NCBI GenBank assembly: GCA_900541145.1
Contig: UQIH01000015.1
Location: 1-59,064, forward strand
Direction of reading: 5' to 3'
Origin: an uncultured Collinsella sp.
Lineage (GTDB): Bacteria; Actinomycetota; Coriobacteriia; Coriobacteriales; Coriobacteriaceae
Length of the DNA stretch: 59,064 nucleotides
Of the stretch, positions 28,301-37,002 are shown piece after piece (within the stretch, counting starts at the first letter, position 1; every line of letters starts with the position of its first letter). The notes under the pieces were generated by a model, which had not been told where the DNA came from, made no database searches, and saw only the letters and a program-made list of their open reading frames with translations. A program made the position numbers and the translations under genes.

Positions 28301-30029
28301 GCCCGGCATCGGCCTGATCTCGCCTCCGCCGCACCACGACATCTACTCCATCGAGGACCTGGCAGAGCTGATCTTTGACCTTAAGAACGCCAACCCCGGC
28401 GCGCGTGTGTCGGTCAAGCTGGTCAGCGAGGCCGGCGTCGGCACCATCGCCACTGGTGTTGCCAAGGGCGCTGCCGACAAGATCTTGATCAGCGGCCACA
28501 ACGGCGGCTCCGGTGCCGCGGCGCGCGATTCGATCTGGCACGCCGGTCTGCCGCTGGAGCTTGGCCTTGCCGAGGCCCAGCAGACGCTGCTGCAAAACGG
28601 CCTGCGCTCGCGCGTGGTGCTCGAGGCCGACGGCAAGCTCATGGACGGCACCGATGTTGCCGTCGCCTGCCTGCTGGGTGCCGAGGAGTTTGGCTTTGCG
28701 ACCATGCCGCTCATCTCCATGGGCTGCCTCATGCAGCGCGACTGCCAGCAGGATACCTGCCCGGCCGGCATCGCTACGCAAAACTGCCGCCTACGTCGCG
28801 GCTTCCGCGGCAAGCCAGAGCACGTCGAGCACTTTATGCTCTTTGTTGCCGAGCAGCTGCGCGAGGTCATGGCGAGCCTGGGCTTCCGCACCGTCGACGA
28901 GATGGTCGGCCATCCCGAGTGCTTGCGCCAGATCGAGGTCCCGGGCAACCGCAAGGCCAACCTGCTCGATCTGTCGCCCGTGCTGGCGAGCGCGACCTGC
29001 GAGTTCGGTGCCCATATCCCGGGTGCCGACGGTCGCCACTTCCTGCCGCAGATGGCAGCGGACAGCGAACTCGACAAGACGCTCGACTCCACGTTGTTTG
29101 TGCCCTATACGGCCGATGCCCGTGCGCACCTGCGTCCGATTCACTTCCGCGCCGACATCGCCAACGTCAACCGCTGCGTGGGCACCATTTTGGGCAACGC
29201 GGTGACCAAGGCGCATCCCGAGGGTCTGCCCGCCGGCTCTATTACCATCGATTGCGATGGTTCGGCCGGTCAGAGCTTTGGTGCTTTCCTGCCGCGCGGC
29301 ATTACGCTCAACGTGTGCGGCGACGCCAACGACTACTTTGGCAAGGGCCTTTCGGGCGGCGAGGTGTCGGTGCGCCCCAACCCGCATGCGACCTACAAGT
29401 TCGACGAGAACATCATCGTGGGCAACGTTGCGTTCTTTGGCGCTACGAGCGGCCGCGGCTTCATTAACGGCCTGGCAGGCCAGCGTTTTGCCGTACGCAA
29501 CTCCGGCGCCACCGTGGTGGTCGAGGGCTGCGGCAACCATGGCTGCGAGTACATGACGGGCGGCCTGGCGCTCATCCTGGGCGAGGTCGGGCAGAACTTC
29601 GCCGCCGGCATGACGGGCGGCGTGGCTTACGTCTTTGACCAGTACGGCACGCTCGATGCCCGCGTGAACCACGAGAGCGTTGAGCTCAAGGCCCCGACGG
29701 CCGGCGAGCTGGCGCAGATTCGCGCGCTCATCCAGGAGCACGTGGACGCGACGCAGAGCCCGCGCGGCATTAAGCTGCTCTACAGCTTTGAGACGATGAG
29801 CAAGCACTTTGTGAAGGTCATTCCGACCGAGTACGAGCGCGTGCTGGCGATTGTCGCTGCGGCCGAGGCTGTGGGCAAGACGCACGCGCAAGCCGAGGAG
29901 CTGGCGTTTGACATTGTGACCGGTCGCGCGAGCGCCGCGGATGTCGCTCGCTTTGATGCTGTGGGCGGTGTTGTAGGCGCTGCGTCCGTGGCTGCCAGCT
30001 CTGTTGCTTCGACCAAGAAGGAGGCGTAA
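25332..30029 (+). CDS. gltB: Glutamate synthase, large subunit
   Basis: A 1565-residue enzyme that makes two glutamates from glutamine and 2-oxoglutarate. The N-terminal glutaminase has its nucleophile at Cys21 in DHDACGIGALAD, so about 20 residues are cleaved as a propeptide. The central FMN-binding synthase domain follows (about 830-1200), with the [3Fe-4S] cysteines in CLMQRDCQQDTCPAG. A C-terminal beta-helix (GGEVSVRPNP, GATSGRGFINGLAGQRFAVRNSGA, GCEYMTGG) closes the protein. RBS GGGGAGG, ATG 25332. gltD follows after 5 bp. Together they form the ammonium assimilation enzyme GOGAT. Confidence 0.97.
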   Translation: MQADSAQQQGLYRPEFDHDACGIGALADINGERHHQILDDALSILVNLEHRGGTGLEKNTGDGAGILFQVPHHFFRKEAQKCGQILPAEGDYGVAMLFFPQDDKGVEDARRVFEEGCAEAGVPLLFWREVPVDPHDLGETARACMPTILQAFLGRPDDTPAGDAFERRLYVCRRTIEKKADVEFALRDKIFYVCSMSSRTIVYKGMLVATQMRRFFIDLNDAAIKTAVALVHSRYSTNTTPSWERAHPNRFIIHNGEINTLKGNVNWIRAREPNLYSPVLQHDLERVMPIINREGSDSAILDNVLEFLVMNGRPLTRAASMLLPEPWDHNDSLSEERRAYDAYQSMLMEPWDGPAAIAFTDGRTLGAALDRNGLRPARYYVTRDGRFMLASEVGTIEVGPENILTSGCLGPGQMLEVDFARGRVIYNDELRARYAKEKPYRDWIAEETLTVDALDEPVAAAPAEDAEVSAAVRMAKLGYHWDDVDEVVRPMAQQGKAPLASMGIDAPLACLSKKTRSFFDYFYQLFAQVTNPPIDALREHMVTSTTLYLGNHGNLLEDSRTACQLVRLERPLLNEEEFERICAIDRVGFKTRRFRAVYRRDAGEGALQAALKQLAEDVEAAVRDGVNIVVLSDRAAAGEVPVPSLLAVGCVHNHLIRAGVRTFADIVVECGDAVSPHDFAALVGYSASGIYPYNAHACIRDLAARGDLDVTAEQGIANYNKAATAGIVSIMSKMGISTVQSYHSAQIFEAVGFTPEFVNAYFVGTVSRVGGMGVEDVEREQNERYDAALAILKSPAPDQLPTLGLTKWRPFGGEDHLIDPQTVYLLQTACREDSYDTFKEYSARLHRTGRAVRLRDLLDFDASGRTPVSLDEVEPALNIVRRFNTGAMSYGSISKEAHECMAIAMNRLHGRSNSGEGGEDPRRETPLANGDSKNSAIKQVASARFGVTSRYLCSAFEIQIKMAQGAKPGEGGHLPGKKVYPWIAEVRQSTPGIGLISPPPHHDIYSIEDLAELIFDLKNANPGARVSVKLVSEAGVGTIATGVAKGAADKILISGHNGGSGAAARDSIWHAGLPLELGLAEAQQTLLQNGLRSRVVLEADGKLMDGTDVAVACLLGAEEFGFATMPLISMGCLMQRDCQQDTCPAGIATQNCRLRRGFRGKPEHVEHFMLFVAEQLREVMASLGFRTVDEMVGHPECLRQIEVPGNRKANLLDLSPVLASATCEFGAHIPGADGRHFLPQMAADSELDKTLDSTLFVPYTADARAHLRPIHFRADIANVNRCVGTILGNAVTKAHPEGLPAGSITIDCDGSAGQSFGAFLPRGITLNVCGDANDYFGKGLSGGEVSVRPNPHATYKFDENIIVGNVAFFGATSGRGFINGLAGQRFAVRNSGATVVVEGCGNHGCEYMTGGLALILGEVGQNFAAGMTGGVAYVFDQYGTLDARVNHESVELKAPTAGELAQIRALIQEHVDATQSPRGIKLLYSFETMSKHFVKVIPTEYERVLAIVAAAEAVGKTHAQAEELAFDIVTGRASAADVARFDAVGGVVGAASVAASSVASTKKEA

Positions 30030-30034
30030 GTGCC

Positions 30035-31516
<1,482 letters not shown>

Positions 31517-31931
31517 GGCGGCTGTTCACAGCTGAATCGTCAAGGGCTGTCCCCAACGGCCGGCCCAAAAGGAACGTCCCCAAGTGCTGGCAGCTGGGGA
31601 CGTTCCTTATGTGCCGGCATTCGGGGACACTCTTTGCGGGTTTGCGACCGATTTGTTCGTTTGTCGACGCGCGAGTGTCCATTCGGCGTCTTCTTGAGCT
31701 GTGGTGCTCTGCTGTTTCTGTGGTGGCCGGGGGCGCTTGGCTCAAAAGGGCGGGTTGGCCGTCTATGTTTACCTGCGGCTTTGTTTCAGTGTGCATATTC
31801 GGTCAAGCATTCCGTCAAGTGTTTGGTCAGCATCTGGTTTGCAGCCGGAGGCCTATTTTGTCCGTGCTGACAGTGGCTGCCCACCCTCCTCGTAAGCTCA
31901 AATTGAGGTTCATCAGTTTGAGGAGGATGTC
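31517..31931. other. Gene-free stretch after gltD
   Basis: Holds the family D palindrome at 31569-31608 with related GGGGACA fragments on both sides (31548-31630). The remaining 300 bp show no convincing gene, RNA or promoter; open frames across it are short and overlap in several phases. Confidence 0.5.
31569..31608. repeat. Family D palindrome, copy 1
   Basis: AAGGAACGTCCCCA pairs perfectly with TGGGGACGTTCCTT (14 bp). It is followed by GTGCCGGCATTCGGGGACA. The second copy is at 56454-56511. Confidence 0.85.
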
Positions 31932-32639
31932 GTGACTGACCACGTTTTAGACCGAGCGCATCTGGCCGAAGCCGTCGGCAACGATATTGCCGACATGGCC
32001 CATTTTTGGATGCTGCGGAAGTTTCAGTTTTTGGAGCCGGCGCGCGAGCAGTTTGAGATTATTGTCGACCCGTGGCTCAGCTATCGCACCGAGCCTTCCC
32101 AAAACGAAATCATGGCCTACAACATGGCGTTTACCGATTGGCTGCTCTTCGAGCGCCCCTATCGCCATGGCAAGACGCTGCTCGAGCTATATGTTGACGA
32201 GCCGCCGGCATCGCTTTCGCCCGCCTCGCTCAAGCGGCTCGAGCAGGTGCGCGACACACAGTATTTCTCGCGTTTTGGCATTTTGGACAAGGATCCCGCG
32301 ACTGGCATGGTTGCGCTGAAGGATACGCGCACCGACCTTCGCTTTGATGTCTACGACCCGCATATCGTGCAAAAGGAGCATTGGAGTGACGGCGCGATTG
32401 CGGTGCGCCTCGCCTGCGTCGACGATGTCTGGCTGACGGCGGGACAGCTCTATCTGTATGACATCGCGCGCCTGAGTGACACGGCGGTCGATGGGCCGGG
32501 TGCGGTGCATCCGGAGGACCTGCAGGATGGCTTTGACACCTCGTGCATCAGCTTCTTTTTGCGCCTGGTCCGCGACATCATGGGCGCCCAGGGGCGCTAC
32601 GTAAAGTCCCTCAACATCTACGAACAAGAATGGGAGTAG
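31932..32639 (+). CDS. Protein of unknown function
   Basis: A 235-residue acidic protein, GTG start at 31932 with RBS AGGAGG at 31921-31926. No family is recognised. It is soluble, with helical segments at the N-terminus (AEAVGNDIADMAHFWMLRKFQFLEPAREQF) and alternating aromatic-rich strands, such as LLFERPYRHGKTLLELYVDE and RTDLRFDVYDPHIVQKEHW. No signal peptide or metal motif is seen. Codon use matches the neighbours. A family A array begins 35 bp after its stop. It may belong with the nuclease-fold gene downstream, but the array separates them. Confidence 0.7.
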   Translation: MTDHVLDRAHLAEAVGNDIADMAHFWMLRKFQFLEPAREQFEIIVDPWLSYRTEPSQNEIMAYNMAFTDWLLFERPYRHGKTLLELYVDEPPASLSPASLKRLEQVRDTQYFSRFGILDKDPATGMVALKDTRTDLRFDVYDPHIVQKEHWSDGAIAVRLACVDDVWLTAGQLYLYDIARLSDTAVDGPGAVHPEDLQDGFDTSCISFFLRLVRDIMGAQGRYVKSLNIYEQEWE

Positions 32640-32674
32640 GGGATGTGACTGGTGTCGCCCTACAGCCCTGACTT

Positions 32675-32813
32675 TGTCTCAATCTGTAACGTTTGGCGGC
32701 TGTTTGGGCTCGTAACTGTTACAGATTGAGACGGAAGGTTGGCGGCTGCCGAAAGATCTTGTTCTGTAACAACTAGAGGCTCAAAGACTGTCTTCCTGTT
32801 ACAGATCAAAACA
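32675..32813. repeat. Family A array, four half-sites
   Basis: Cores start at 32677, 32717, 32757 and 32797, again alternating and exactly 40 bp apart. The last half-site ends 20 bp before the next gene's start codon. Confidence 0.95.
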
Positions 32814-32832
32814 TTTGTCAGCGGAGGCAACG

Positions 32833-33909
32833 GTGACGATGGTCCATTTGTCTGACGTGGTGGTGATGAAAGTGTCTAATACCGTTCTCAAACACAAACA
32901 TGCGACTCGCAATACGTTGGCGCGGAATAGGATGCTCGCGCGGCTCACGGAGACGGCCAAGCAAGGTGCGCTGCTCGCAACGCATGACAATACCGAGCTC
33001 ATGTGGCTGCGACGCCATGTTGGAACCGACGATATCGCGGAGCCCGAGCCGTACCTGTTCTGTTTTCAGCATGATTGGGATGCATTGACGCCGGCGGAGC
33101 GAGCGCTGAGGACTATCAAAGGGCTTGCGGAATTTCATCCCGATTGGGCGTTTTGGGGCTATGACGCGGCGCTGATATGGGATCTGGAGGTGCCGAATGA
33201 TCTGCTCAGGCCGCGTTACTTGGTCAAGACGGGTTGTTCGGTGGCGTTGAGTACGGGATATAGGCTGTTGCGTCCACAGATGGCGGGCGCGCTCGGGCGT
33301 GTTGATGACGTGCGGGTGGCGTCGTTTTGGCGCACGGCGGAGGATTGCTTGCTGCGTGCGCCGTTCTCCTACGGGTTGGCGATTGCCGATTCTGCACTGC
33401 GGGCGAAAGGCGTATCACGTGGGGATTTGTGCGAGCGCCTCCGCGCCGATTGCGAGGGCAGGCGAGGGTATCGCAGGGCACAGGTGATTGCGTCGTATGC
33501 GGACGGGCTGTCCGAAAACGGCGGCGAGTCTCGGTTCCGAGCGTTCTTTATTGCGTACGGCTTTCCGGTTCCGGAGCTGCAGGTGGAGTTTCGCGACCCG
33601 CTTGATCTGAGCCAGGTGTTTCGCATCGACTATTTTTGGCGGCTCGAGGACGGGACGTGTGTCATCGGCGAGCTCGACGGAAAGGTGAAGTACACCTTGC
33701 AGAACGGCGAGGGCCGGGAGTCGGTCGACCCATTCGTGGCAGAACGTCAACGGGAGTCCCATCTGACAATGCTCGGGCACAAGGTGCTTCGGTTTACGTT
33801 TAACGAACTCAAAGACCCGGGGAAGCTTGTCGAGAAAATGAGGCTGGCGGGTATTCCGCGACGGCCTGATTTGGCTGAGGAGTGGAGACGTCAGTGGTAT
33901 GGGCGCTGA
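32833..33909 (+). CDS. PD-(D/E)XK-like (DUF559/AbiEi-like) protein
   Basis: A 358-residue protein. The C-terminal 130 residues have the pattern of Vsr/DUF559-type endonuclease folds: E in GGESRFRAFFIAYGFPVPELQV, D in FRIDYFWRLEDG, E-x-D-G-K in IGELDGKVKY, then ERQRESHLTMLGHKVLRFTF. The N-terminal two thirds resemble AbiEi-like proteins often annotated as type IV antitoxin or transcriptional regulator. Activity on DNA is inferred from the fold pattern only. GTG 32833 has the RBS GCGGAGG at five bases; ATG 32839 is the alternative. The gene is bracketed by family A arrays ending 20 bp before the start and beginning 8 bp after the stop. Confidence 0.7.
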   Translation: MTMVHLSDVVVMKVSNTVLKHKHATRNTLARNRMLARLTETAKQGALLATHDNTELMWLRRHVGTDDIAEPEPYLFCFQHDWDALTPAERALRTIKGLAEFHPDWAFWGYDAALIWDLEVPNDLLRPRYLVKTGCSVALSTGYRLLRPQMAGALGRVDDVRVASFWRTAEDCLLRAPFSYGLAIADSALRAKGVSRGDLCERLRADCEGRRGYRRAQVIASYADGLSENGGESRFRAFFIAYGFPVPELQVEFRDPLDLSQVFRIDYFWRLEDGTCVIGELDGKVKYTLQNGEGRESVDPFVAERQRESHLTMLGHKVLRFTFNELKDPGKLVEKMRLAGIPRRPDLAEEWRRQWYGR

Positions 33910-33916
33910 GAGGTTT

Positions 33917-33975
33917 TGTCTCGATCTGTAACGTTTAGAGGTTGTTTGAGCTCGTAATTGTTACAGATCGAGACA
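33917..33975. repeat. Family A pair, two half-sites
   Basis: TGTCTCGATCTGTAAC (core 33919) and TGTTACAGATCGAGACA (core 33959), 40 bp apart, directly after the nuclease-fold gene. Confidence 0.95.
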
Positions 33976-34123
33976 TTTCCCTGGTGTCGCTGGGGTGGGA
34001 CTGCAACGTATTCCGTCCCCCACATCCCCTCTTCCCTCCGTTAACCGATGCGTCTGCAGCAATCCAGCGGGACTAGGTGATAATGGACAAATGTTCATGT
34101 TAATCGTGAGGGAGGAGCTCGAT

Positions 34124-35494
34124 ATGGCGTCTGCCGATCGTTCCACGTTGTTTATCAATGCGACTGTCCTGGATGGTTCGGAACATATGGAGCCGCAGCC
34201 CGACATGGCCGTGGCCGTTGAGCGCGGTGTCATCACGTGGATGGGGCCGAGTGCTGTGGCGCAGGCGCCTGCAGGTGCCGAGGTCATCGACCTGGCAGGG
34301 GCGTATCTCATGCCAGGCCTCATCAATATGCATGTGCATCTGTGCGGCTCGGGCAAGCCGGTTTCGGCGGGTGATGCGGGCGCGCTGATGAAGAAGCTCG
34401 ATAATCCCGTGGGGCGCGCCATCGTGCGCCACATTCTTAAGGGCAGCGCCCAGCAGCAGCTGGCAAGTGGCGTGACCACGGTGCGCGGTGCGGGCGACCC
34501 ACTGTTTGCCGATCTTGCCGTGCGCGATGCTATCGATGCCGGCAAGTATCAAGGCCCTCGCCTGGTGGCGCCGGGAACGGGCGTCACGGTGCCGGGCGGC
34601 CATGGTGCGGGCTTGTTCGCCCAGGTGGCAAACAGTCCTGCCGAGGCAGCCGAACAGGTGCGCGACCTGTATGCGCGCGGTGCCGACGTCATTAAACTGT
34701 TCGTAACGGGTGGCGTGTTCGACGCGACCGAGGTGGGCGAGCCGGGCGTGCTGCGTATGCCGGTGGAGGTTGCCGCGGCGGCGTGCAAGGCGGCGCACGA
34801 GGTTGACCTTCCGGTTATGGCCCATGTCGAGAGCACCGAGGGCGTGAAGGCCGCGCTTGAGGCCGGCGTTGACACGATTGAGCACGGCGCTCCGTTGACG
34901 CCCGAGATCCTGGAGCTGTACCGCGGCGCCGCGGGCACACAGCTTGAGGGGCGTGCGCCGAGTGTGACCTGCACCATCAGCCCGGCGCTGCCGTTTGTAT
35001 TGCTCGACCCGGAAAAGACCCATTCGACCGATACGCAAAAGAAGAACGGCGACATCGTGTGCTCGGGCATTATCGAGAGCGCTCGTGCCGCACTGGAAGC
35101 TGGCGTTAAGGTGGGCCTTGGCACAGATTCGAGCTGCCCGTTTGTGACGCAGTACGACATGTGGCGTGAGGTGGCCTATTTTGCCAAGTATGTCGGCGTG
35201 AGCAACGCCTTCGCGCTGCATACGGCCACGCAGGTCAATGCCGGGCTGCTGGGGCTGGGCGGCGAGACCGGCGCAATCGAGTGCGGTAAGGCCGCCGATA
35301 TCCTGGTGACGCGCAAAAACCCGCTCGATGACCTGTGCGCCCTGCGTGAGCCGATGCACGTGATGTGTCGTGGTGATCTGGCACGCAAACTCAAGGTGAA
35401 GCATATTCCCGAGGTGGACGCCGAGCTCGACACGATTATGGCAATGCCGGCCGAGGCGCTGGACGAGGAGCTCGCCCGCGACGGCGTGGCGTAG
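34124..35494 (+). CDS. Metal-dependent amidohydrolase
   Basis: A 456-residue amidohydrolase-superfamily enzyme of the imidazolonepropionase/prolidase-like branch. Metal and catalytic motifs in order are HVH in PGLINMHVHLCG, the bridging Lys in DVIKLFVTGGVF, His in PVMAHVES, His in DTIEHGAPL, and Asp in GLGTDSSCP. The protein begins with the usual small beta domain (FINATVLDGSEHMEP) and ends with GKAADILVTRKNPLDDL. The substrate cannot be told; relatives cleave dipeptides or cyclic amides. ATG 34124 follows GGGAGGAG. No operon partner is seen. Confidence 0.9.
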   Translation: MASADRSTLFINATVLDGSEHMEPQPDMAVAVERGVITWMGPSAVAQAPAGAEVIDLAGAYLMPGLINMHVHLCGSGKPVSAGDAGALMKKLDNPVGRAIVRHILKGSAQQQLASGVTTVRGAGDPLFADLAVRDAIDAGKYQGPRLVAPGTGVTVPGGHGAGLFAQVANSPAEAAEQVRDLYARGADVIKLFVTGGVFDATEVGEPGVLRMPVEVAAAACKAAHEVDLPVMAHVESTEGVKAALEAGVDTIEHGAPLTPEILELYRGAAGTQLEGRAPSVTCTISPALPFVLLDPEKTHSTDTQKKNGDIVCSGIIESARAALEAGVKVGLGTDSSCPFVTQYDMWREVAYFAKYVGVSNAFALHTATQVNAGLLGLGGETGAIECGKAADILVTRKNPLDDLCALREPMHVMCRGDLARKLKVKHIPEVDAELDTIMAMPAEALDEELARDGVA

Positions 35495-35527
35495 GCGTGA
35501 CGAAGGGACGGTCCCCTTGTCACATTC

Positions 35528-35565
35528 AAAAAAGCCGAGGTCCCAGTGCGAGGCCTCGGCTTTTT
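35528..35565. terminator. Bidirectional terminator
   Basis: AAAAAAGCCGAGG pairs with CCTCGGCTTTTT; it has T-runs on both strands and separates the convergent amidohydrolase and zinc-ribbon genes. Confidence 0.9.
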
Positions 35566-35584
35566 CTGTCCCATGGTATGACGG

Positions 35585-36058
35585 CTAGGAGCGCGTCTCC
35601 ATCTTGGCGTGGCACTTGGGGCAGGTGACGCGAATCTTGCCCTTGCCCTTGGGAACGGAGAGCATCTGGCCGCAGTTGGGGCACTTGAGATAGGCTGTGG
35701 TCTTGCGGCCCTTCCACATCTTCTTGGCTGTGCGCTTGGCACGTTCAAAGTCTTCCTTGCTAGTACCGGCTGCGCGCGAGGCGTTGGCCGCTGCAGCTCC
35801 GCCGCCCAAGCTAGCTACAAACTTGCCCAAGCCGGGTACGTTTGCAGTCGCGGCGACAAAGGCCTCGTTCTCCTTGCGACGTGCGTCGATATTTTTGGAC
35901 AGGCCGCGCAGCACGCCAATCACGATTACGGCGATGGCAATCCAGCTGAGCCACTGGATGCGGGCTATCGATCCGATCATCGCGATGACGATGCCGGCAA
36001 AACCCATCACGATGGTGAGCTCGTCGGCGCCATTGCGACCCTTCATAAAGTCATTCAT
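35585..36058 (-). CDS. Two-helix membrane protein with zinc ribbon
   Basis: A 157-residue protein. Two membrane helices (LTIVMGFAGIVIAMIGSIA and WLSWIAIAVIVIGVLRGLS) are followed by a charged linker and a C-terminal zinc ribbon, CPNCGQMLSVPKGKGKIRVTCPKCHAK (two CxxC, split by 18 residues). The ribbon is cytoplasmic by the positive-inside rule. Function is unknown; similar proteins are widespread in Coriobacteria-like genomes. Start ATG 36058 with AAAGG upstream; a longer in-frame start would add residues that resemble noncoding sequence. Confidence 0.8.
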   Translation of the reverse strand: MNDFMKGRNGADELTIVMGFAGIVIAMIGSIARIQWLSWIAIAVIVIGVLRGLSKNIDARRKENEAFVAATANVPGLGKFVASLGGGAAAANASRAAGTSKEDFERAKRTAKKMWKGRKTTAYLKCPNCGQMLSVPKGKGKIRVTCPKCHAKMETRS

Positions 36059-36113
36059 GCAAATTGCCTTTCGTTCGATATGCTGCACGCCTTTATACCC
36101 GATTTAGAGCAAG

Positions 36114-36160
36114 GGGGACAGGTTAATCTGCACCAATGTAGTGCAAACATACCTGTCCCC
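36114..36160. repeat. Family E palindrome, copy 1
   Basis: GGGGACAGGT pairs with ACCTGTCCCC (10 bp, perfect), and TGCAC with GTGCA inside. A degenerate second copy seems to follow (36161-36195). Confidence 0.85.
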
Positions 36161-36204
36161 GGAACACCAAGACGGTGCAAAGAAGTCTGTCCCTAATGCC
36201 CCAG

Positions 36205-36477
36205 TTACTTGGAGAGCTTGTCGACGACGCGTTCAATCTCGGCGAGCTTGGCAGCTTTGAGGTCTTCGTCGCCCGATTCGATTGCCGAAGTCACGCAGCC
36301 CTCGATATGCGCTTTGAGCACGTCGGCATTAATGCGCGCGAGGAGCGCCTGTGTGGCCATGAGCTGCGTGGAAATATCGACGCAGTAACGGTCCTCCTCG
36401 ACCATCCGCAAGATGCCGTCGATCTGGCCGCGTGCCGTCTTGAGCATGCGGGTCACCGATTTATGGTCTGCCATCAT
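36205..36477 (-). CDS. csoR: Copper-sensing repressor CsoR
   Basis: A 90-residue all-helical repressor of the CsoR/RcnR family. The copper-binding triad C-H-C is present: C32 (DRYCVDI), H57 and C61 (KAHIEGC). Apo-CsoR binds a GC-rich dyad at copper promoters and leaves it when Cu(I) binds; such a dyad is at 39401-39417 in front of copA. It is the last gene of copA-copZ-csoR, which implies autoregulation. The ATG at 36477 is followed by a second ATG, and either could be used. Confidence 0.93.
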   Translation of the reverse strand: MMADHKSVTRMLKTARGQIDGILRMVEEDRYCVDISTQLMATQALLARINADVLKAHIEGCVTSAIESGDEDLKAAKLAEIERVVDKLSK

Positions 36478-36521
36478 GGCGGGTCCTCGTTTCTGGTCAA
36501 TCCTTCAAATGCCTCACCCTC

Positions 36522-36588
36522 AGTTGCGGTGAAATAGTTCCTGATTGAAGGCTTAAAGCGTTTAAACCGGAACTATTTCACCGCAACT
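36522..36588. repeat. Family B palindrome, copy 3
   Basis: Perfect 20-bp arms AGTTGCGGTGAAATAGTTCC and GGAACTATTTCACCGCAACT, between csoR and copZ inside the copper operon. Confidence 0.93.
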
Positions 36589-36633
36589 TCTGAGGGGCTG
36601 GTTGGGCGGCGGTGTCTGTTGGTGCCGCAGCTG

Positions 36634-36855
36634 CTACGCGGCGGTCACGGACAGGGCGTGGAACTTCTCGCCCGCTCCCTCGACGGCGGCGGCGAGCTGC
36701 TCGGCGGTCACGGTGTCGGCGCACTTCACCTGGACGGTCTGGGTCTCGTGGTCGGCATCGGCGTCGGTCACGCCAGCAACGTTGAGCAGTGCCGTCTCGA
36801 CAGTAGCGTCGCAGTGGCCGCACATGAGGCCGGAAGTCTTGATTGTGTAACGCAT
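36634..36855 (-). CDS. copZ: Copper chaperone CopZ (HMA domain)
   Basis: A 73-residue single HMA domain: TIKTSGLMCGHCDATVETALLNVAGV, with CxxC (CGHC) for Cu(I). It hands copper to CopA or to CsoR in the cytoplasm. RBS AGAGGAA precedes ATG 36855. The longer open frame upstream crosses a palindrome and is not coding. It lies between copA and csoR on the same strand. Confidence 0.93.
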   Translation of the reverse strand: MRYTIKTSGLMCGHCDATVETALLNVAGVTDADADHETQTVQVKCADTVTAEQLAAAVEGAGEKFHALSVTAA

Positions 36856-36883
36856 GGGTATTCCTCTCTGTTGTGTCGGCTTT

Positions 36884-36971
36884 CCCAGGCACCCGACCTT
36901 GACCTTCAAGCCGTCGCTCGCGTACCGAAGTACGCGTCGCTCCTCTTTCAGGTCAATCTCGGGCACCTGGA
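36884..36971. repeat. Long hairpin between copA and copZ
   Basis: Outer CCAGG/CCTGG and CCGA/TCGG, then TTGACCT/AGGTCAA, with an inner GCGTAC-CGAA-GTACGC stem-loop. It could slow transcription and lower copZ-csoR relative to copA, or be a further intergenic repeat. Confidence 0.6.
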
Positions 36972-37002
36972 AAACCCGTTCTAAATGGACTTAATGGTGA
37001 GC

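Noticed and set aside
26961..28781. A 606-codon minus-strand frame inside gltB, and similar frames opposite murP, hydrogenase and copA.
   Set aside because: The plus-strand or minus-strand partner gene in each case shows full domain motifs; the mirrored frames show none.
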